DNA from: Aquibacillus saliphilus
GTDB lineage: Bacteria > Bacillota > Bacilli > Bacillales > Amphibacillaceae
NCBI RefSeq assembly: GCF_020404745.1
Contig: NZ_JAIZAP010000006.1
Coordinates: 124,001 to 188,000 of the forward strand
Reading direction: 5' to 3'
DNA: 64,000 bases
Part shown: one piece after another, positions 37,804 through 47,015 of the stretch
How positions within the stretch are numbered: position 1 is the first letter of the stretch
Layout of the letters: the number at the start of each line of letters is the position of its first letter
Notes under the pieces: model-generated
Told to the model about the DNA's origin: nothing
The model's input: only the letters and a program-made list of their open reading frames with translations
Databases searched by the model: none
Position numbers and translations under genes: made by a program

Positions 37804-38547
37804 TTATTCAGTTTCTTCTGAAATAGAATCAACCATATTTTCAACTTTTTCCGGATCAGTTGACTGTTTATCAGACTCTGAATCGTAAGATTCTTCCGTT
37901 TCATTCGGATCTGCTGTGGCATCATCCTCAGATGGCTCAGAAATGCCGGAATCAGGTGTTTGTTCATCTGATTCTTCTTGCTCCGGATTTGATTCAGTTT
38001 CTTCTTCGTCTAATCCTTCTTTGACTGGTTCATCTGTCTCTGAAGTTGGTTCGGATTCTTCCGGCTCCGTCTCTTTTTCAGACTCTTCTAATTCGTTTTG
38101 TTTCTCGGATTCATCAGTTTCCGAATCTGAATTATTTGCACTTTTGTTCGACTGATTACTTCTATTAACCGCTGTCTTCTTTGGTTCGGTAGTTTTAGTT
38201 TCAGTGACATCTCTAATAGATTCAGTTGACGAAGGACTTGTTGAATCCGAGACTGGTTCCGTATCATCCAGTTCAGACTGCAAATCAGCAGCCAACTCCT
38301 CCTCTTCCTCTATATCTCTATCTATAAAGTTTTCAATTGATAAACTGTCTCCAGCTATTGTTAAATTTTGAGTGATTTCACGCTGCAGATGACTACTTGC
38401 TAACTTAGTCTGAACTGAGTTATTTTGATTAGTCAAAACAGTCTTCCCATCTAAAATACTTTTACCAAGAAAAAGACCTCCAGCGCCAAGAGCCACAAGT
38501 AACATTATTGTCGAAGTAATAGCAACCGCTTCTTTACTAAATCGCAA
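37804..38547 (-). CDS. Acidic, membrane-anchored low-complexity protein
   Basis: A 247-residue product from a TTG at 38547 (AAGGGG eight bases upstream). One N-terminal membrane helix (about residues 9-29, AITSTIMLLVALGAGGLFLG) is followed by a short ordered part and then about 170 residues dominated by Glu, Asp, Ser and Thr. The outer tail is strongly negative and probably disordered. No family recognised. It sits upstream of the polysaccharide locus on the same strand, but the riboswitch region intervenes, so a link to the surface polymer is only suggested. Confidence 0.7.
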   Translation of the reverse strand: MRFSKEAVAITSTIMLLVALGAGGLFLGKSILDGKTVLTNQNNSVQTKLASSHLQREITQNLTIAGDSLSIENFIDRDIEEEEELAADLQSELDDTEPVSDSTSPSSTESIRDVTETKTTEPKKTAVNRSNQSNKSANNSDSETDESEKQNELEESEKETEPEESEPTSETDEPVKEGLDEEETESNPEQEESDEQTPDSGISEPSEDDATADPNETEESYDSESDKQSTDPEKVENMVDSISEETE

Positions 38548-38639
38548 GGTGATCGCCCCTTATTTTTGCTAGTCTATTTACCTAATCCTACCACTATTTT
38601 GCAAGAATAGTAATAAGTGCTGAAGTTTAAATAAGATTA

Positions 38640-38905
38640 AGACCTTGAATGAAAGTAAATCCAACTCAACAATAAATTATTTAATAGAGGAATTTCATTA
38701 ACTAGAACTTCGATACTCGTTAAGATTCCAAGTTCACCTAATTATCTCTACTTATCTATTAATAAGATCCATCATTAAAGTGCAATCAAAATCTAGGAAC
38801 GAGCAAGCGCGCATTCCTTAGCCTTGAGTGAGAATGAATCCAGCACGAGCGCGCATTCCACGACTTGAATGAGAATAAATCCAAGGCGAGCGCTCATTCC
38901 ATTGC
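38640..38905 (+). repeat. 42-bp repeat array B (2-3 units plus degenerate outlier)
   Basis: Clear units at about 38805-38900 (GCGCGCATTCC then TTGAGTGAGAATGAATCC) and one degenerate unit at 38641-38662. A separate element at 38670-38697 (ATTTAATAGAGGA, then TTTCATTAACTAG) recurs at 60479-60507 upstream of the NERD gene. Confidence 0.75.
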
Positions 38906-38917
38906 CACCAATAAATG

Positions 38918-38945
38918 AAGAAACGGCGGCTAGTCGGCCGCCTTA
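38918..38945 (-). terminator. Terminator after the flavoprotein gene
   Basis: GGCGGC / GCCGCC arms with a six-base loop, followed on the minus strand by GTTTCTTCATTT, right after the stop of the 38947-40458 gene. Confidence 0.65.
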
Positions 38946-38946
38946 A

Positions 38947-40458
38947 TTAGAATGATATAATCTGTCCATCTTCTACTAGTCTTTGACTTAGTTTTTGATA
39001 ATTCACTTGCTGAATACTTATCTGTTCCTCAATAGCTAATGCGGCTGCTGTTACGGCTGATTGAGCTAAAACCATGAATACGGGTTCCATTCGGATCGAG
39101 CCATAAGCAATATGTGAAGCTGACAGGCATACGGGCACCATCAGGTTTGTACATTCTTCTTCTAATGGAATCATTGAGCGATAACTAATTGGATAGGGTT
39201 TTGGAATAGGGATTTGGACGTCACCTTCATTTCTAACGTTACCTTTTTCATCCACATAGCGTTGAACATTGTGTGAATCCATCGTATATGCGCCAAGTCC
39301 AACTGAATCTTCTATCGGTAGTTTACTCATAATGTGATTATCATTCATCACCACTGAACTTACCATTCTTCTTGATTCTCTAATATAGAGTTGCGGAGTC
39401 CAGTGGTCATTTTCAACGAATTCATCTAATGGCAAGCCCCACGGTGCAAAGCGCTCGCGGATTTCAGTTGGTACTCTTGGATGGTTTTGAAGCGTCCATA
39501 CTAGACCCTTTTGATATGTTTCGTGCTTTTTGGCAATTCGTTCACGTTCCAGATAACTTGCCTCCGGATAATCATAATTCATACCAATATAATCCGTCGA
39601 GAAGCCACTGTCATTGTTCGAGTCTGTTTTCCTATTAGGTACCCCGTTAAATTTAAAGAATGTTTTTTCCCCTTGCTCAATAGATCGGAATAATAGTTCG
39701 AATTCGCGTTCATCGTAATCGTTTGGTTTTTCTATCACCAGCCGGTTCTCTGGTACATCGGTTAGACACATCCGATAACAATATGCTTGAATCCGGTTAT
39801 CCGCTTCACCATCCTGATTCTCTGGTGCGGGGTTAACGCTTGGAAGCAGTCCGCTAGACGGTTCGCCCTGGATGACATAAGGATCGACCCCTAACGGAAG
39901 TTGATTTTTAACAGCGGTGGCTGTTTGAATACCATTATACGTTTCTTGATATTGGCTATTTGACTCTCTACCTGTCACATAGGTAATCCCAGCTTGGGCC
40001 ATCAGGTCGCCTTCATAGGTCATATCCAAAAATATTTTCGCCTTGAATACTTTCCCTGACTCCATCTCGATAGATTCAATCTGATTTCCTGACGTAGTTA
40101 CGCCCTTTTTCTCCCTTAATCTTTCTCCATAAAAAACTGGAATATCATATTCTTTAACAAGATCCTCAAATACTTCAAGCGCGACTTTGGGTTCAAATAA
40201 TAGTGCCGGTTCTTGCTTGTTATATTTAGCACCGACTCTAGAATAAAACTCACCTGACAGCCCTCCGATGACTGACTTTTCACCGAAATCAGTATCTCCT
40301 AGTCCTCCACTACTCAGTCCTCCTAAGCGATGAGAAGGTTCAATCAATGCTACTTTTTTATTCATTCGAGTGCCTTGAACAGCACCTATCACTCCTGCAG
40401 ATGTACCTCCATAAATTAACATATCAAACTGGTTAAGGTCTGATTTCTCTATCATCAA
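38947..40458 (-). CDS. FAD-dependent oxidoreductase (FAD_oxidored family), paralog 1
   Basis: A 503-residue flavoprotein. N-terminal FAD motif DMLIYGGTSAGVIGAVQGTR, then RLGGLSSGGLGDTDFG, the family box YEGDLMAQAGITYVTGRES, and a C-terminal MVPVCLSASHIAYGSIRMEP with the second FAD-contacting segment. No signal peptide, so cytoplasmic. Family members are common in carbohydrate-utilisation loci, where the substrate is mostly unknown. It forms a pair with 42826-44424 around the exported DUF4127 gene. Last gene of the cluster, terminator behind it. Confidence 0.85.
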   Translation of the reverse strand: MMIEKSDLNQFDMLIYGGTSAGVIGAVQGTRMNKKVALIEPSHRLGGLSSGGLGDTDFGEKSVIGGLSGEFYSRVGAKYNKQEPALLFEPKVALEVFEDLVKEYDIPVFYGERLREKKGVTTSGNQIESIEMESGKVFKAKIFLDMTYEGDLMAQAGITYVTGRESNSQYQETYNGIQTATAVKNQLPLGVDPYVIQGEPSSGLLPSVNPAPENQDGEADNRIQAYCYRMCLTDVPENRLVIEKPNDYDEREFELLFRSIEQGEKTFFKFNGVPNRKTDSNNDSGFSTDYIGMNYDYPEASYLERERIAKKHETYQKGLVWTLQNHPRVPTEIRERFAPWGLPLDEFVENDHWTPQLYIRESRRMVSSVVMNDNHIMSKLPIEDSVGLGAYTMDSHNVQRYVDEKGNVRNEGDVQIPIPKPYPISYRSMIPLEEECTNLMVPVCLSASHIAYGSIRMEPVFMVLAQSAVTAAALAIEEQISIQQVNYQKLSQRLVEDGQIISF

Positions 40459-40525
40459 AACATCTCCTCTTTTATGTAAACTCGTTATTAGTCATGTAGT
40501 TTTTTTATAGAAATAGCAATACTCC

Positions 40526-40551
40526 ATCTAGGATGGAGTATTCTAATTGCC
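40526..40551 (-). terminator. Perfect hairpin after the DUF4127 gene
   Basis: AATACTCCATC / GATGGAGTATT arms almost without a loop, five bases past the stop. The U-tract on the minus strand is weak, so it may attenuate rather than stop transcription into the flavoprotein gene. Confidence 0.5.
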
Positions 40552-40555
40552 AAAG

Positions 40556-42205
40556 CTATTGCAAGTTTAGCGTTGGCTCTAATTCTGCTTCAAAAGTTCT
40601 AGGCCATGGTAGTTCTACGTGTACATCTTCCAGTTCAGTGATTGTATTGTAGAAATCCTTGTTTCCTCTAGAACCAATATAAACACTTTTGCCATCAAAA
40701 TGCTGATACCAATTTTCCGTTTGTTCAGTAAGATTATTTTTGACAAATTCATTCACTTCTTGATAGTCTTCTCCTAAATTCCAAGCATTAGCGCCTATTT
40801 GAGCAATATACTGATTGGCAGCTCCTTGGACAACATTTTTGTAGCCTTGATCTTTGGAGAATCGGTGTAGTAAAAATTCATAATGTGCCTGTGCAGTTTG
40901 TTGGTACAAAGGAACACCAAAACCAGACTCTTGCGCAAGAAAAGCATCTCTTGCTAATGCGTGACCAACTGTAATTCCAAGAGCATTGCCAGCTGTATTC
41001 CATCCGCTGTATGCATGAATTTTCGTTAAATCGACTTGCTCAGCAAGTTCATTTACAAATGCTTCATCAGCCTTATTAACAACTCGTACATCGCCAATAG
41101 CCACTCGCTTATCATCTGAAATTAAGCGACTAATTTCATCTACCATGCCGTTAATGTCGGATTGTCTTTCACCGTCTGTCTCAGAAGGCGTATTTAAGAT
41201 CAGATGAATATCCGCTTCTGATTGATCTGCAGTAAGCAACCCTCCTGCAGAGATAATATGCTTTTCTACATTTTCATCAAAGGTTGTGTCTTCAAATGGT
41301 GCAGTCCAATCTCGACCATGAACTCCTCCATATTGCACATAAAATTTTGGAGCTTCGTTAAATAAATCGGCAGCAAACCTCGAAGTAAGCACTACATCTA
41401 CTTCATCTGCTCCAGGGAATACAGAGACTTTATTTTCAACTTGCAAAGTCTCAGTCTTTTCCACTAATATTTCACGTTCGGCTCGATGTAATCCAAATGG
41501 AGCAGCATCATCCTGTGCAAGAATAAGATAATCAATGTAATCTTCGTCAACCCAGTCAATTAGCGTTTTATTTACTTCGTGATTCCGCGCTCTGGCAGCT
41601 TGATAATCCTCTAAAACACTCGTTGGTATGTTCGCTTCTAATTCTTCTAATTGTTCACGATCATCTTCAAAACCTAGATTATGAACCTTATCATAGAGAA
41701 TTGCCCACTCACGTACTTGTGAATAATACTGGGCATAATCTTCACTAATTGCTGTAACAGCTAACCTTTGAATCGTGTCATAAACATAAAGCGGTTTATC
41801 AGGATACTGTTCCTTGATTGTTTTTAGTACTTGAATGTTATCAAGTGACTCTTCTAACGATTTTTCACCTGTTCTTGATGTGATCAAGCCACCATAGGCA
41901 AGCATGCTTGTTGAAATAACAAACCCATCTGCATCATCACCGTTTTCAAGTAACCATTTACTTATTTCTTGTCCATCACCAGGCTCTGTGTAATAGCCAA
42001 TCATTTCTTCAGGTGGTGTAACGACCTCAATACCTGCTGACTTTCCAACCTGTGTTGGAAAATACAGATTTGCCGGTCGATCATCTAAAGGTACCATTAA
42101 TAACTTAGCTAAATCCTTATCTGAGTTAGCCTCTACACTAGTAACGGCTGGGAAGAAAAAAGCAAAAACAAGAGCCAACGCAATAATGTTTTTTATTAAC
42201 TTCAA
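40556..42205 (-). CDS. Exported DUF4127-family protein
   Basis: A 549-residue protein with a signal peptide (MKLIKNIIALALVFAFFFPA, likely cleaved after VEA-N near residue 27). Then the DUF4127 hallmark VPLDDRPANLYFP, followed by STSMLAYGGLITSRTG, YLILAQDDAAPFGLHRAERE, FPGADEVDVVLTSRF and a C-terminal GWNTAGNALGITVGHALAR. Function unknown to my knowledge. Being outside the membrane while the flavoproteins and TIM-barrel protein are inside, it might act first on a polymer or glycoside before ABC import. The call rests on motif memory. Confidence 0.8.
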   Translation of the reverse strand: MKLIKNIIALALVFAFFFPAVTSVEANSDKDLAKLLMVPLDDRPANLYFPTQVGKSAGIEVVTPPEEMIGYYTEPGDGQEISKWLLENGDDADGFVISTSMLAYGGLITSRTGEKSLEESLDNIQVLKTIKEQYPDKPLYVYDTIQRLAVTAISEDYAQYYSQVREWAILYDKVHNLGFEDDREQLEELEANIPTSVLEDYQAARARNHEVNKTLIDWVDEDYIDYLILAQDDAAPFGLHRAEREILVEKTETLQVENKVSVFPGADEVDVVLTSRFAADLFNEAPKFYVQYGGVHGRDWTAPFEDTTFDENVEKHIISAGGLLTADQSEADIHLILNTPSETDGERQSDINGMVDEISRLISDDKRVAIGDVRVVNKADEAFVNELAEQVDLTKIHAYSGWNTAGNALGITVGHALARDAFLAQESGFGVPLYQQTAQAHYEFLLHRFSKDQGYKNVVQGAANQYIAQIGANAWNLGEDYQEVNEFVKNNLTEQTENWYQHFDGKSVYIGSRGNKDFYNTITELEDVHVELPWPRTFEAELEPTLNLQ

Positions 42206-42825
42206 TCAATTTCCTCCTTCGATAAATTTAGGTTTTCTTAAAGATTGTTACCTTTTCTCTGGTTCTGTAGGAACAGCACGAGTAGAATCGTTCTTTGATT
42301 CTGAGGCTTTAGACTCTGCCGAAGCGACCGTATGCGTCTGGGAATGCGCACTCTACCTGGATTTATTCTCACTCAGCTTCCCGGATTGCGCGCTTAAACT
42401 GGATTTATTCTCACCCAGCGTCCAAGAATGCGCACTCTACCTGGATTTATTCTCACTCACCGTACCGGAATGCGCGCTCATCCTGGATTTATTCTCACTC
42501 GGCGTACCAGAATGCGCGCTCAACCTGGATTTATTCACTCGGCGTCTCGGAATGCGCACTCAACCTGGATTTATTCTCACTCGGCGTACCAGAATGCGCA
42601 CTCAAACAGGATTTATTCTCACTCTGCGTCCCGAATGCGCACTCAAACAGGATTTATTCTCACTCAGCGTACCAAAATGCGCACTCAAACCGGATTTATT
42701 CTCACTCGGCGTACCAGATTGCGCACTCAAACCGGATTTATTCTCACTCAGGTGCGCTCTATTTCATCAGAGTGGAACTAAAAATTACATCGCACTATCA
42801 ATACTAGCCAACTTTATTGACTTGT
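42206..42825 (-). repeat. 42-bp repeat array C (about 10 units, inverted orientation)
   Basis: Units fill 42340-42756: GAATGCGCACTC, a variable gap, GGATTTATTCTCACTC, a variable gap. This is the reverse complement of all other arrays. One unit lacks three bases in TTATTCTCACTC. Plus-strand frames of 117 and 261 codons across it are by-products of the 42-base period. The remaining parts of the spacer hold nothing I can support. Confidence 0.9.
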
Positions 42826-44424
42826 TTAATTCGATTTCCCGAGCGTCTCCTTCATCCTTTCAACCGGATCATCCACAACGGAATCATCCCATTCCAATAC
42901 TTGGCCACAAACGAGAAGCTCTTCTCGTAGTTCCTGGTAATCCACCTCTTGTACGGTTGATTTATTTTTAATTGAAAGGGCTGCTGCAATACCAGCAGAC
43001 TGTCCAAGTATCATAAATACCGGCTCCATTCGAATTGAACCATAAGCAATGTGTGAACTCGATAAACAGACTGGGACCAATAGATTGGTGCACTCCTCAG
43101 ATTTCGGGCGAATCGATCGATAAGATACAGGATATGGAGAGATTGGGATTTCAACATCTCCCTCGTTCACACACCTTCCGTCGATCACTACTCGCCTACA
43201 GTGATGCGAATCCATATGATAAGAGGCCATCCCAATCGAATCTTCTATCGTTGTCTGTCGTAAACTATTATTATCTGTCATCACGTAATCGGAAATCATT
43301 CTCCTACCCTCTCGGATGTACAATTGATGTGGCCAGTGCCCAGTATCCTCAAACTCATCTTTAGGTAATCCCCATTCAGCTACCTCTTCACGAATATGCT
43401 TTGGAACACGCGAATCATTAGCTAAAAAATAAAGCAAACCAACATCATAAGTCACATGGTCTTGAAATATTTTTTCACGAGTTTGATAGTCTCCGTCTGG
43501 CCACTCGTAATTCATACCAATATTATCGGTTGAGAAAGCACCATAGTTATTTAAATCAGATTTGCCATTTGGCATCATTGTGTGAAGATTCATCGCATCC
43601 CAGTAACCTGCATTGATATACCTCAATAATAGTAGATATCGATTCGAATCATAGTTAGCTGGTTTTGGAAAAGCAAGACGGTTTTTTGGGTCTTTTGTAA
43701 GACAAATCCTGAAATTATAGGCCTGGATTCTGTTATCGCCTTGACCGTTAAATCCAAGTGAGTCCTGATCTGTTTCAGTTATTCCTGGTAAGACACCACT
43801 TTCTTTATTTCCTTCAATCACATAAGGGTCAATCCATTTCTCGAATTTATGATGAGGACTACCAAAGTGGGCGCCGTTATAGATTTCTTTATAGGTTGAA
43901 TTCGACTCGCGCCCAACAAAATAAGAAACACCTGCTTTTGCTAGTAGGTCACCTTCATAACTTGTATCGATAAAGACATCGCCAGTATAACTGTGACCAT
44001 TTTCCATCGTAATCCTCGTTATTTTTCCGTCTTCCATTAATACTTCATCAAGGTGTTGATTAAAATAGACTGCTATATTATGATCTTTTATCCACTTTTC
44101 AAACACATATTTAGCTGCCTTTGGCTCAAATGTCCACTGTTCACTTTTGCCATAATAGGTACCCATTTCCCGGTAAAATTCCCGTGACAACCCGCCAACA
44201 GCATCCTTAGCACCTAGGTCTGTTGCACCTAATCCACTTGCCGTTATTCCTCCTAGATTATTGCTGAATTCTGCGATCGCAACAGTTAGCCCTAATCGAC
44301 TTGCCTGCACAGCAGCTGTAATTCCAGCCGGAGTTGCACCGTATATAATTAAGTCTTTTTTTATATTCTCTGGATTACTAGATTTCTCGACTGGAACATA
44401 ATAGTGAAGATTATCCAAACTCAT
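42826..44424 (-). CDS. FAD-dependent oxidoreductase (FAD_oxidored family), paralog 2
   Basis: A 532-residue flavoprotein, paralog of 38947-40458: DLIIYGATPAGITAAVQASR, NNLGGITASGLGATDLGA, YEGDLLAKAGVSYFVGRES, LVPVCLSSSHIAYGSIRMEP. It has a slightly longer N-terminus and C-terminus. It starts 25 bases after the permease stop, so it belongs to the transporter operon; paralog 1 lies beyond an array and the DUF4127 gene. Two related flavoenzymes may act on different steps or sugars. Confidence 0.87.
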   Translation of the reverse strand: MSLDNLHYYVPVEKSSNPENIKKDLIIYGATPAGITAAVQASRLGLTVAIAEFSNNLGGITASGLGATDLGAKDAVGGLSREFYREMGTYYGKSEQWTFEPKAAKYVFEKWIKDHNIAVYFNQHLDEVLMEDGKITRITMENGHSYTGDVFIDTSYEGDLLAKAGVSYFVGRESNSTYKEIYNGAHFGSPHHKFEKWIDPYVIEGNKESGVLPGITETDQDSLGFNGQGDNRIQAYNFRICLTKDPKNRLAFPKPANYDSNRYLLLLRYINAGYWDAMNLHTMMPNGKSDLNNYGAFSTDNIGMNYEWPDGDYQTREKIFQDHVTYDVGLLYFLANDSRVPKHIREEVAEWGLPKDEFEDTGHWPHQLYIREGRRMISDYVMTDNNSLRQTTIEDSIGMASYHMDSHHCRRVVIDGRCVNEGDVEIPISPYPVSYRSIRPKSEECTNLLVPVCLSSSHIAYGSIRMEPVFMILGQSAGIAAALSIKNKSTVQEVDYQELREELLVCGQVLEWDDSVVDDPVERMKETLGKSN

Positions 44425-44448
44425 CTATGAAATTCCTCCTTAACAAAC

Positions 44449-45267
44449 TTACTTGATACTACCAGCTGTCATCCCTTCAATAAATTTCCTCTGTGCGAAG
44501 AAGAAGACAATTAATAAAGGTATCGTAGCTAGCGTAGTTGCACTCATTAAATGGTGCCATGCCGTACCTGTCTCGTCGGTAAATAGTGAGAGTCCAACAG
44601 GTAATGTCATCAGTTCCCTACTATTAATGAAGATTAGCGGATATAAAAACTCATCCCAGTTCGTTATAAACGTAAAGATAGTAAGTGTTGATAGTGCCGG
44701 AACAGATAATGGCAACATAATTCGCCAGTAAATCTTAAGCTTTGTACAGCCGTCCATGACAGCAGCATCCTCTAATTCTTTTGGAATAGTTAAAAAGAAT
44801 TGTCTCATTAAAAAGATTCCGAACGCACCAGGCGCACCAAAAACAGGTAAAATCATTAGCGGAAAATGCGTATTAACTAGCTCTAAGTCCCTCATAAATA
44901 AGAACAATGGAATGATTGTTACTTCTGGAGGAATCATCATTACACTTAAAAATAAAATAAATAGGAAACTACTACCTGCAAATTTTATTCTAGCGAAGGC
45001 GTAGCCTGCCATCGAAGCAAATACAAGAACTAAAAGGGTAACGACGACAGCGATATAAATACTATTCCAGTACTGTTTTAAAAAGGTTACTTGACTTAAA
45101 ACTTCGGTGTAATTTTCCCATCTAATCGGGTTTGGAAAGAATTGTGTGAAAATCCTTGTGGGTTCCTTCAATGAGGTAGCAATCATCCATATCAAAGGAC
45201 CGATCATTAAACTAGTGATCAGCAGAAGTGTTATATATTTACCTATCAATCCTTTTTTAATCCTCAT
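44449..45267 (-). CDS. Carbohydrate ABC transporter permease (MalG type)
   Basis: A 272-residue inner-membrane subunit with six helices and the EAA loop EDAAVMDGCTKLKIYWRIMLP that contacts the ATPase. Overlaps the first permease by 11 bases. No ATPase gene is present in the cluster, so it probably uses a shared MsmX-type ATPase encoded elsewhere. Confidence 0.92.
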   Translation of the reverse strand: MRIKKGLIGKYITLLLITSLMIGPLIWMIATSLKEPTRIFTQFFPNPIRWENYTEVLSQVTFLKQYWNSIYIAVVVTLLVLVFASMAGYAFARIKFAGSSFLFILFLSVMMIPPEVTIIPLFLFMRDLELVNTHFPLMILPVFGAPGAFGIFLMRQFFLTIPKELEDAAVMDGCTKLKIYWRIMLPLSVPALSTLTIFTFITNWDEFLYPLIFINSRELMTLPVGLSLFTDETGTAWHHLMSATTLATIPLLIVFFFAQRKFIEGMTAGSIK

Positions 45268-46195
45268 AAAAAACCCACCTCTTCCTTACTACCCATGATA
45301 TAACGGTAAAAATTAACAAGATAAAGAACAGTACAAATGCTAAGGCAGAAGCATAACCCATTTCAAAATGCCTAAATGCGGTTTCCCAAATATAATAAAC
45401 GAGCACCTTAGTACTGTCTCCTGGTCCACCACGAGTCATCACGTAAATTTGACCAAAAATTTTCATTGCTCCAATTGTTGTAATAATCATCGTCAGAAAA
45501 ATAGTTGGCGTAATTAACGGGAGCGTTACATTGCGGAACTGCCTAGACCTCGTTGCCCCGTCAAGCTCTGCCGCTTCATATAGTTCTCCAGGTACTTGTT
45601 GCATAGCCGTTAAGAATAAAATCATATTTAACCCTACATTTTTAAGCACGCTGACTACAACGACAGCTGGTAGAGCGGTATTTTGGTTAAATAACCATGT
45701 CGGACCATCAATCCCGACAAACGCTAGCATTTGGTTAACGAAACCAAGTTCAGGTGCTAGCAGGTATTTCCAGACAATTGCCCAGACAATTAGTGATGTA
45801 ACTACCGGAACAAATATCGCTGTTCGAAAAAAACCAATTCCCACGAATTTCTCCTTCAACAATGTCGCCAAAAGCATCGCAAGAATGATGTTTAACGGTA
45901 CTAACCCTAAACTAAACAACAAGGTATTGATTAACGAGGTAGTAAAAGTATCATCACTAACTAAACTTCGGTAATTTTCAATCCCAAGAAATGTCGCATC
46001 CCCGAGTAATGGCCATTCATGCAAACTCATAAACATCGCATAGAGTAATGGACCAAACATGAAAACGGAAAATCCTACCAACATTGGCGAAATAAATAGC
46101 CAACCCGCTAATGTATCTCTGCCCTTACTATTCAACCGTCTTTTTTTAAAGTTACTATTTATTTTTTTTTGATTTGTACTGATTGGTAACGACAT
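45257..46195 (-). CDS. Carbohydrate ABC transporter permease (MalF type)
   Basis: A 312-residue permease with a basic N-terminal tail, six helices and the EAA loop YEAAELDGATRSRQFRNVTLP. Partner of the next permease and of the lipoprotein at 47016-48362. Starts four bases after the TIM-barrel gene stop. Confidence 0.92.
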   Translation of the reverse strand: MSLPISTNQKKINSNFKKRRLNSKGRDTLAGWLFISPMLVGFSVFMFGPLLYAMFMSLHEWPLLGDATFLGIENYRSLVSDDTFTTSLINTLLFSLGLVPLNIILAMLLATLLKEKFVGIGFFRTAIFVPVVTSLIVWAIVWKYLLAPELGFVNQMLAFVGIDGPTWLFNQNTALPAVVVVSVLKNVGLNMILFLTAMQQVPGELYEAAELDGATRSRQFRNVTLPLITPTIFLTMIITTIGAMKIFGQIYVMTRGGPGDSTKVLVYYIWETAFRHFEMGYASALAFVLFFILLIFTVISWVVRKRWVFYED

Positions 46196-46199
46196 ATAA

Positions 46200-46907
46200 T
46201 CATCCCTGTGCTATTGATATATTTTGATTATGTTTTTGAAACATAGAAACAGTCTGATAGATTGACTCAGCAGTAGTACCTACTGTTACTGTACCAAGCA
46301 TAACTGCGTTAATACCGATTTCCTTAAGTACTGTTAGATCTTCAGGGACTAACTTTTTCTGTGAAGGAACGATAAGTGGCAAGTCTGTACTGTTTCGATA
46401 ATCCTGATAAGTGATCATATCAGCGAAATTCAAACTTTTCCCGTAGTCTTCCTTACGAACTACAGATAACTCAATCGCCTCCATTCCAAACGATTCAATT
46501 GCTTTTAGCTGACCCGTGCTAAATGTATTATCAACTGCCACAGTACTTGCTAGCACATTCTGCTTTAAAACAGTAGACGGAATGTCTTTTGCATATAATG
46601 AGTAGTAATCAAAGCCTACCTCGCTTAATTGTTCAATATCTACTTGTTTAACCTTTTCAATATCGTCACCAATTACAGTCCCTAGAGGCCCTTTGAAACT
46701 GCTTCTTACCTGATTAAAAAATTCTTTATATGTTGCTAGACTTTTAAATTCATTTCCACTAGCACGATGAAACACATTAATATGAAACTTGAGCGCATCC
46801 GCTCCAGCTTCAATTGCAGCCTGCGCTAACTTTAAATCATTTTCAGGCAAGCTAACGATAATAGGCATATCCTTTCTTTTTAACAATTCACTTAAAGATG
46901 ATCCCAT
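46200..46907 (-). CDS. TIM-barrel protein of unknown function
   Basis: A 235-residue protein whose pattern suits an eight-fold beta/alpha barrel: PIIVSLPEND, AGADALKFHINVFHRA, GPLGTVIGDD, FDYYSLYAKD, MEAIELSVV, LPLIVPSQKKL, INAVMLGTVTVG. The end resembles the phosphate-binding strand of NanE/HisA-like enzymes, but the NanE signature is absent. ATG at 46907 with GGGAG ten bases upstream; GTG at 46916 is too close. Lying between the binding protein and the permeases, it probably acts on the imported sugar. I do not know the family name. Confidence 0.7.
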   Translation of the reverse strand: MGSSLSELLKRKDMPIIVSLPENDLKLAQAAIEAGADALKFHINVFHRASGNEFKSLATYKEFFNQVRSSFKGPLGTVIGDDIEKVKQVDIEQLSEVGFDYYSLYAKDIPSTVLKQNVLASTVAVDNTFSTGQLKAIESFGMEAIELSVVRKEDYGKSLNFADMITYQDYRNSTDLPLIVPSQKKLVPEDLTVLKEIGINAVMLGTVTVGTTAESIYQTVSMFQKHNQNISIAQG

Positions 46908-46941
46908 CAAACTCACTCTCCCTTGATTGTTGACTTATATC

Positions 46942-46975
46942 ATCAGGCTGCCAAGATAATCTCGGGCAGCCTGAT
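46942..46975 (-). promoter_or_regulatory. Intercistronic stem-loop after the binding-protein gene
   Basis: ATCAGGCTGCC / GGCAGCCTGAT, an 11-base-pair stem with a 12-base loop. No U-tract on the minus strand. Such hairpins between a binding-protein gene and its permease genes usually protect the upstream message and lower downstream expression (established for mal-type operons; inferred here). Confidence 0.6.
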
Positions 46976-47015
46976 TGTTTTTTCTAATTTAGTCAATTTC
47001 ATCATACTGATTCTA

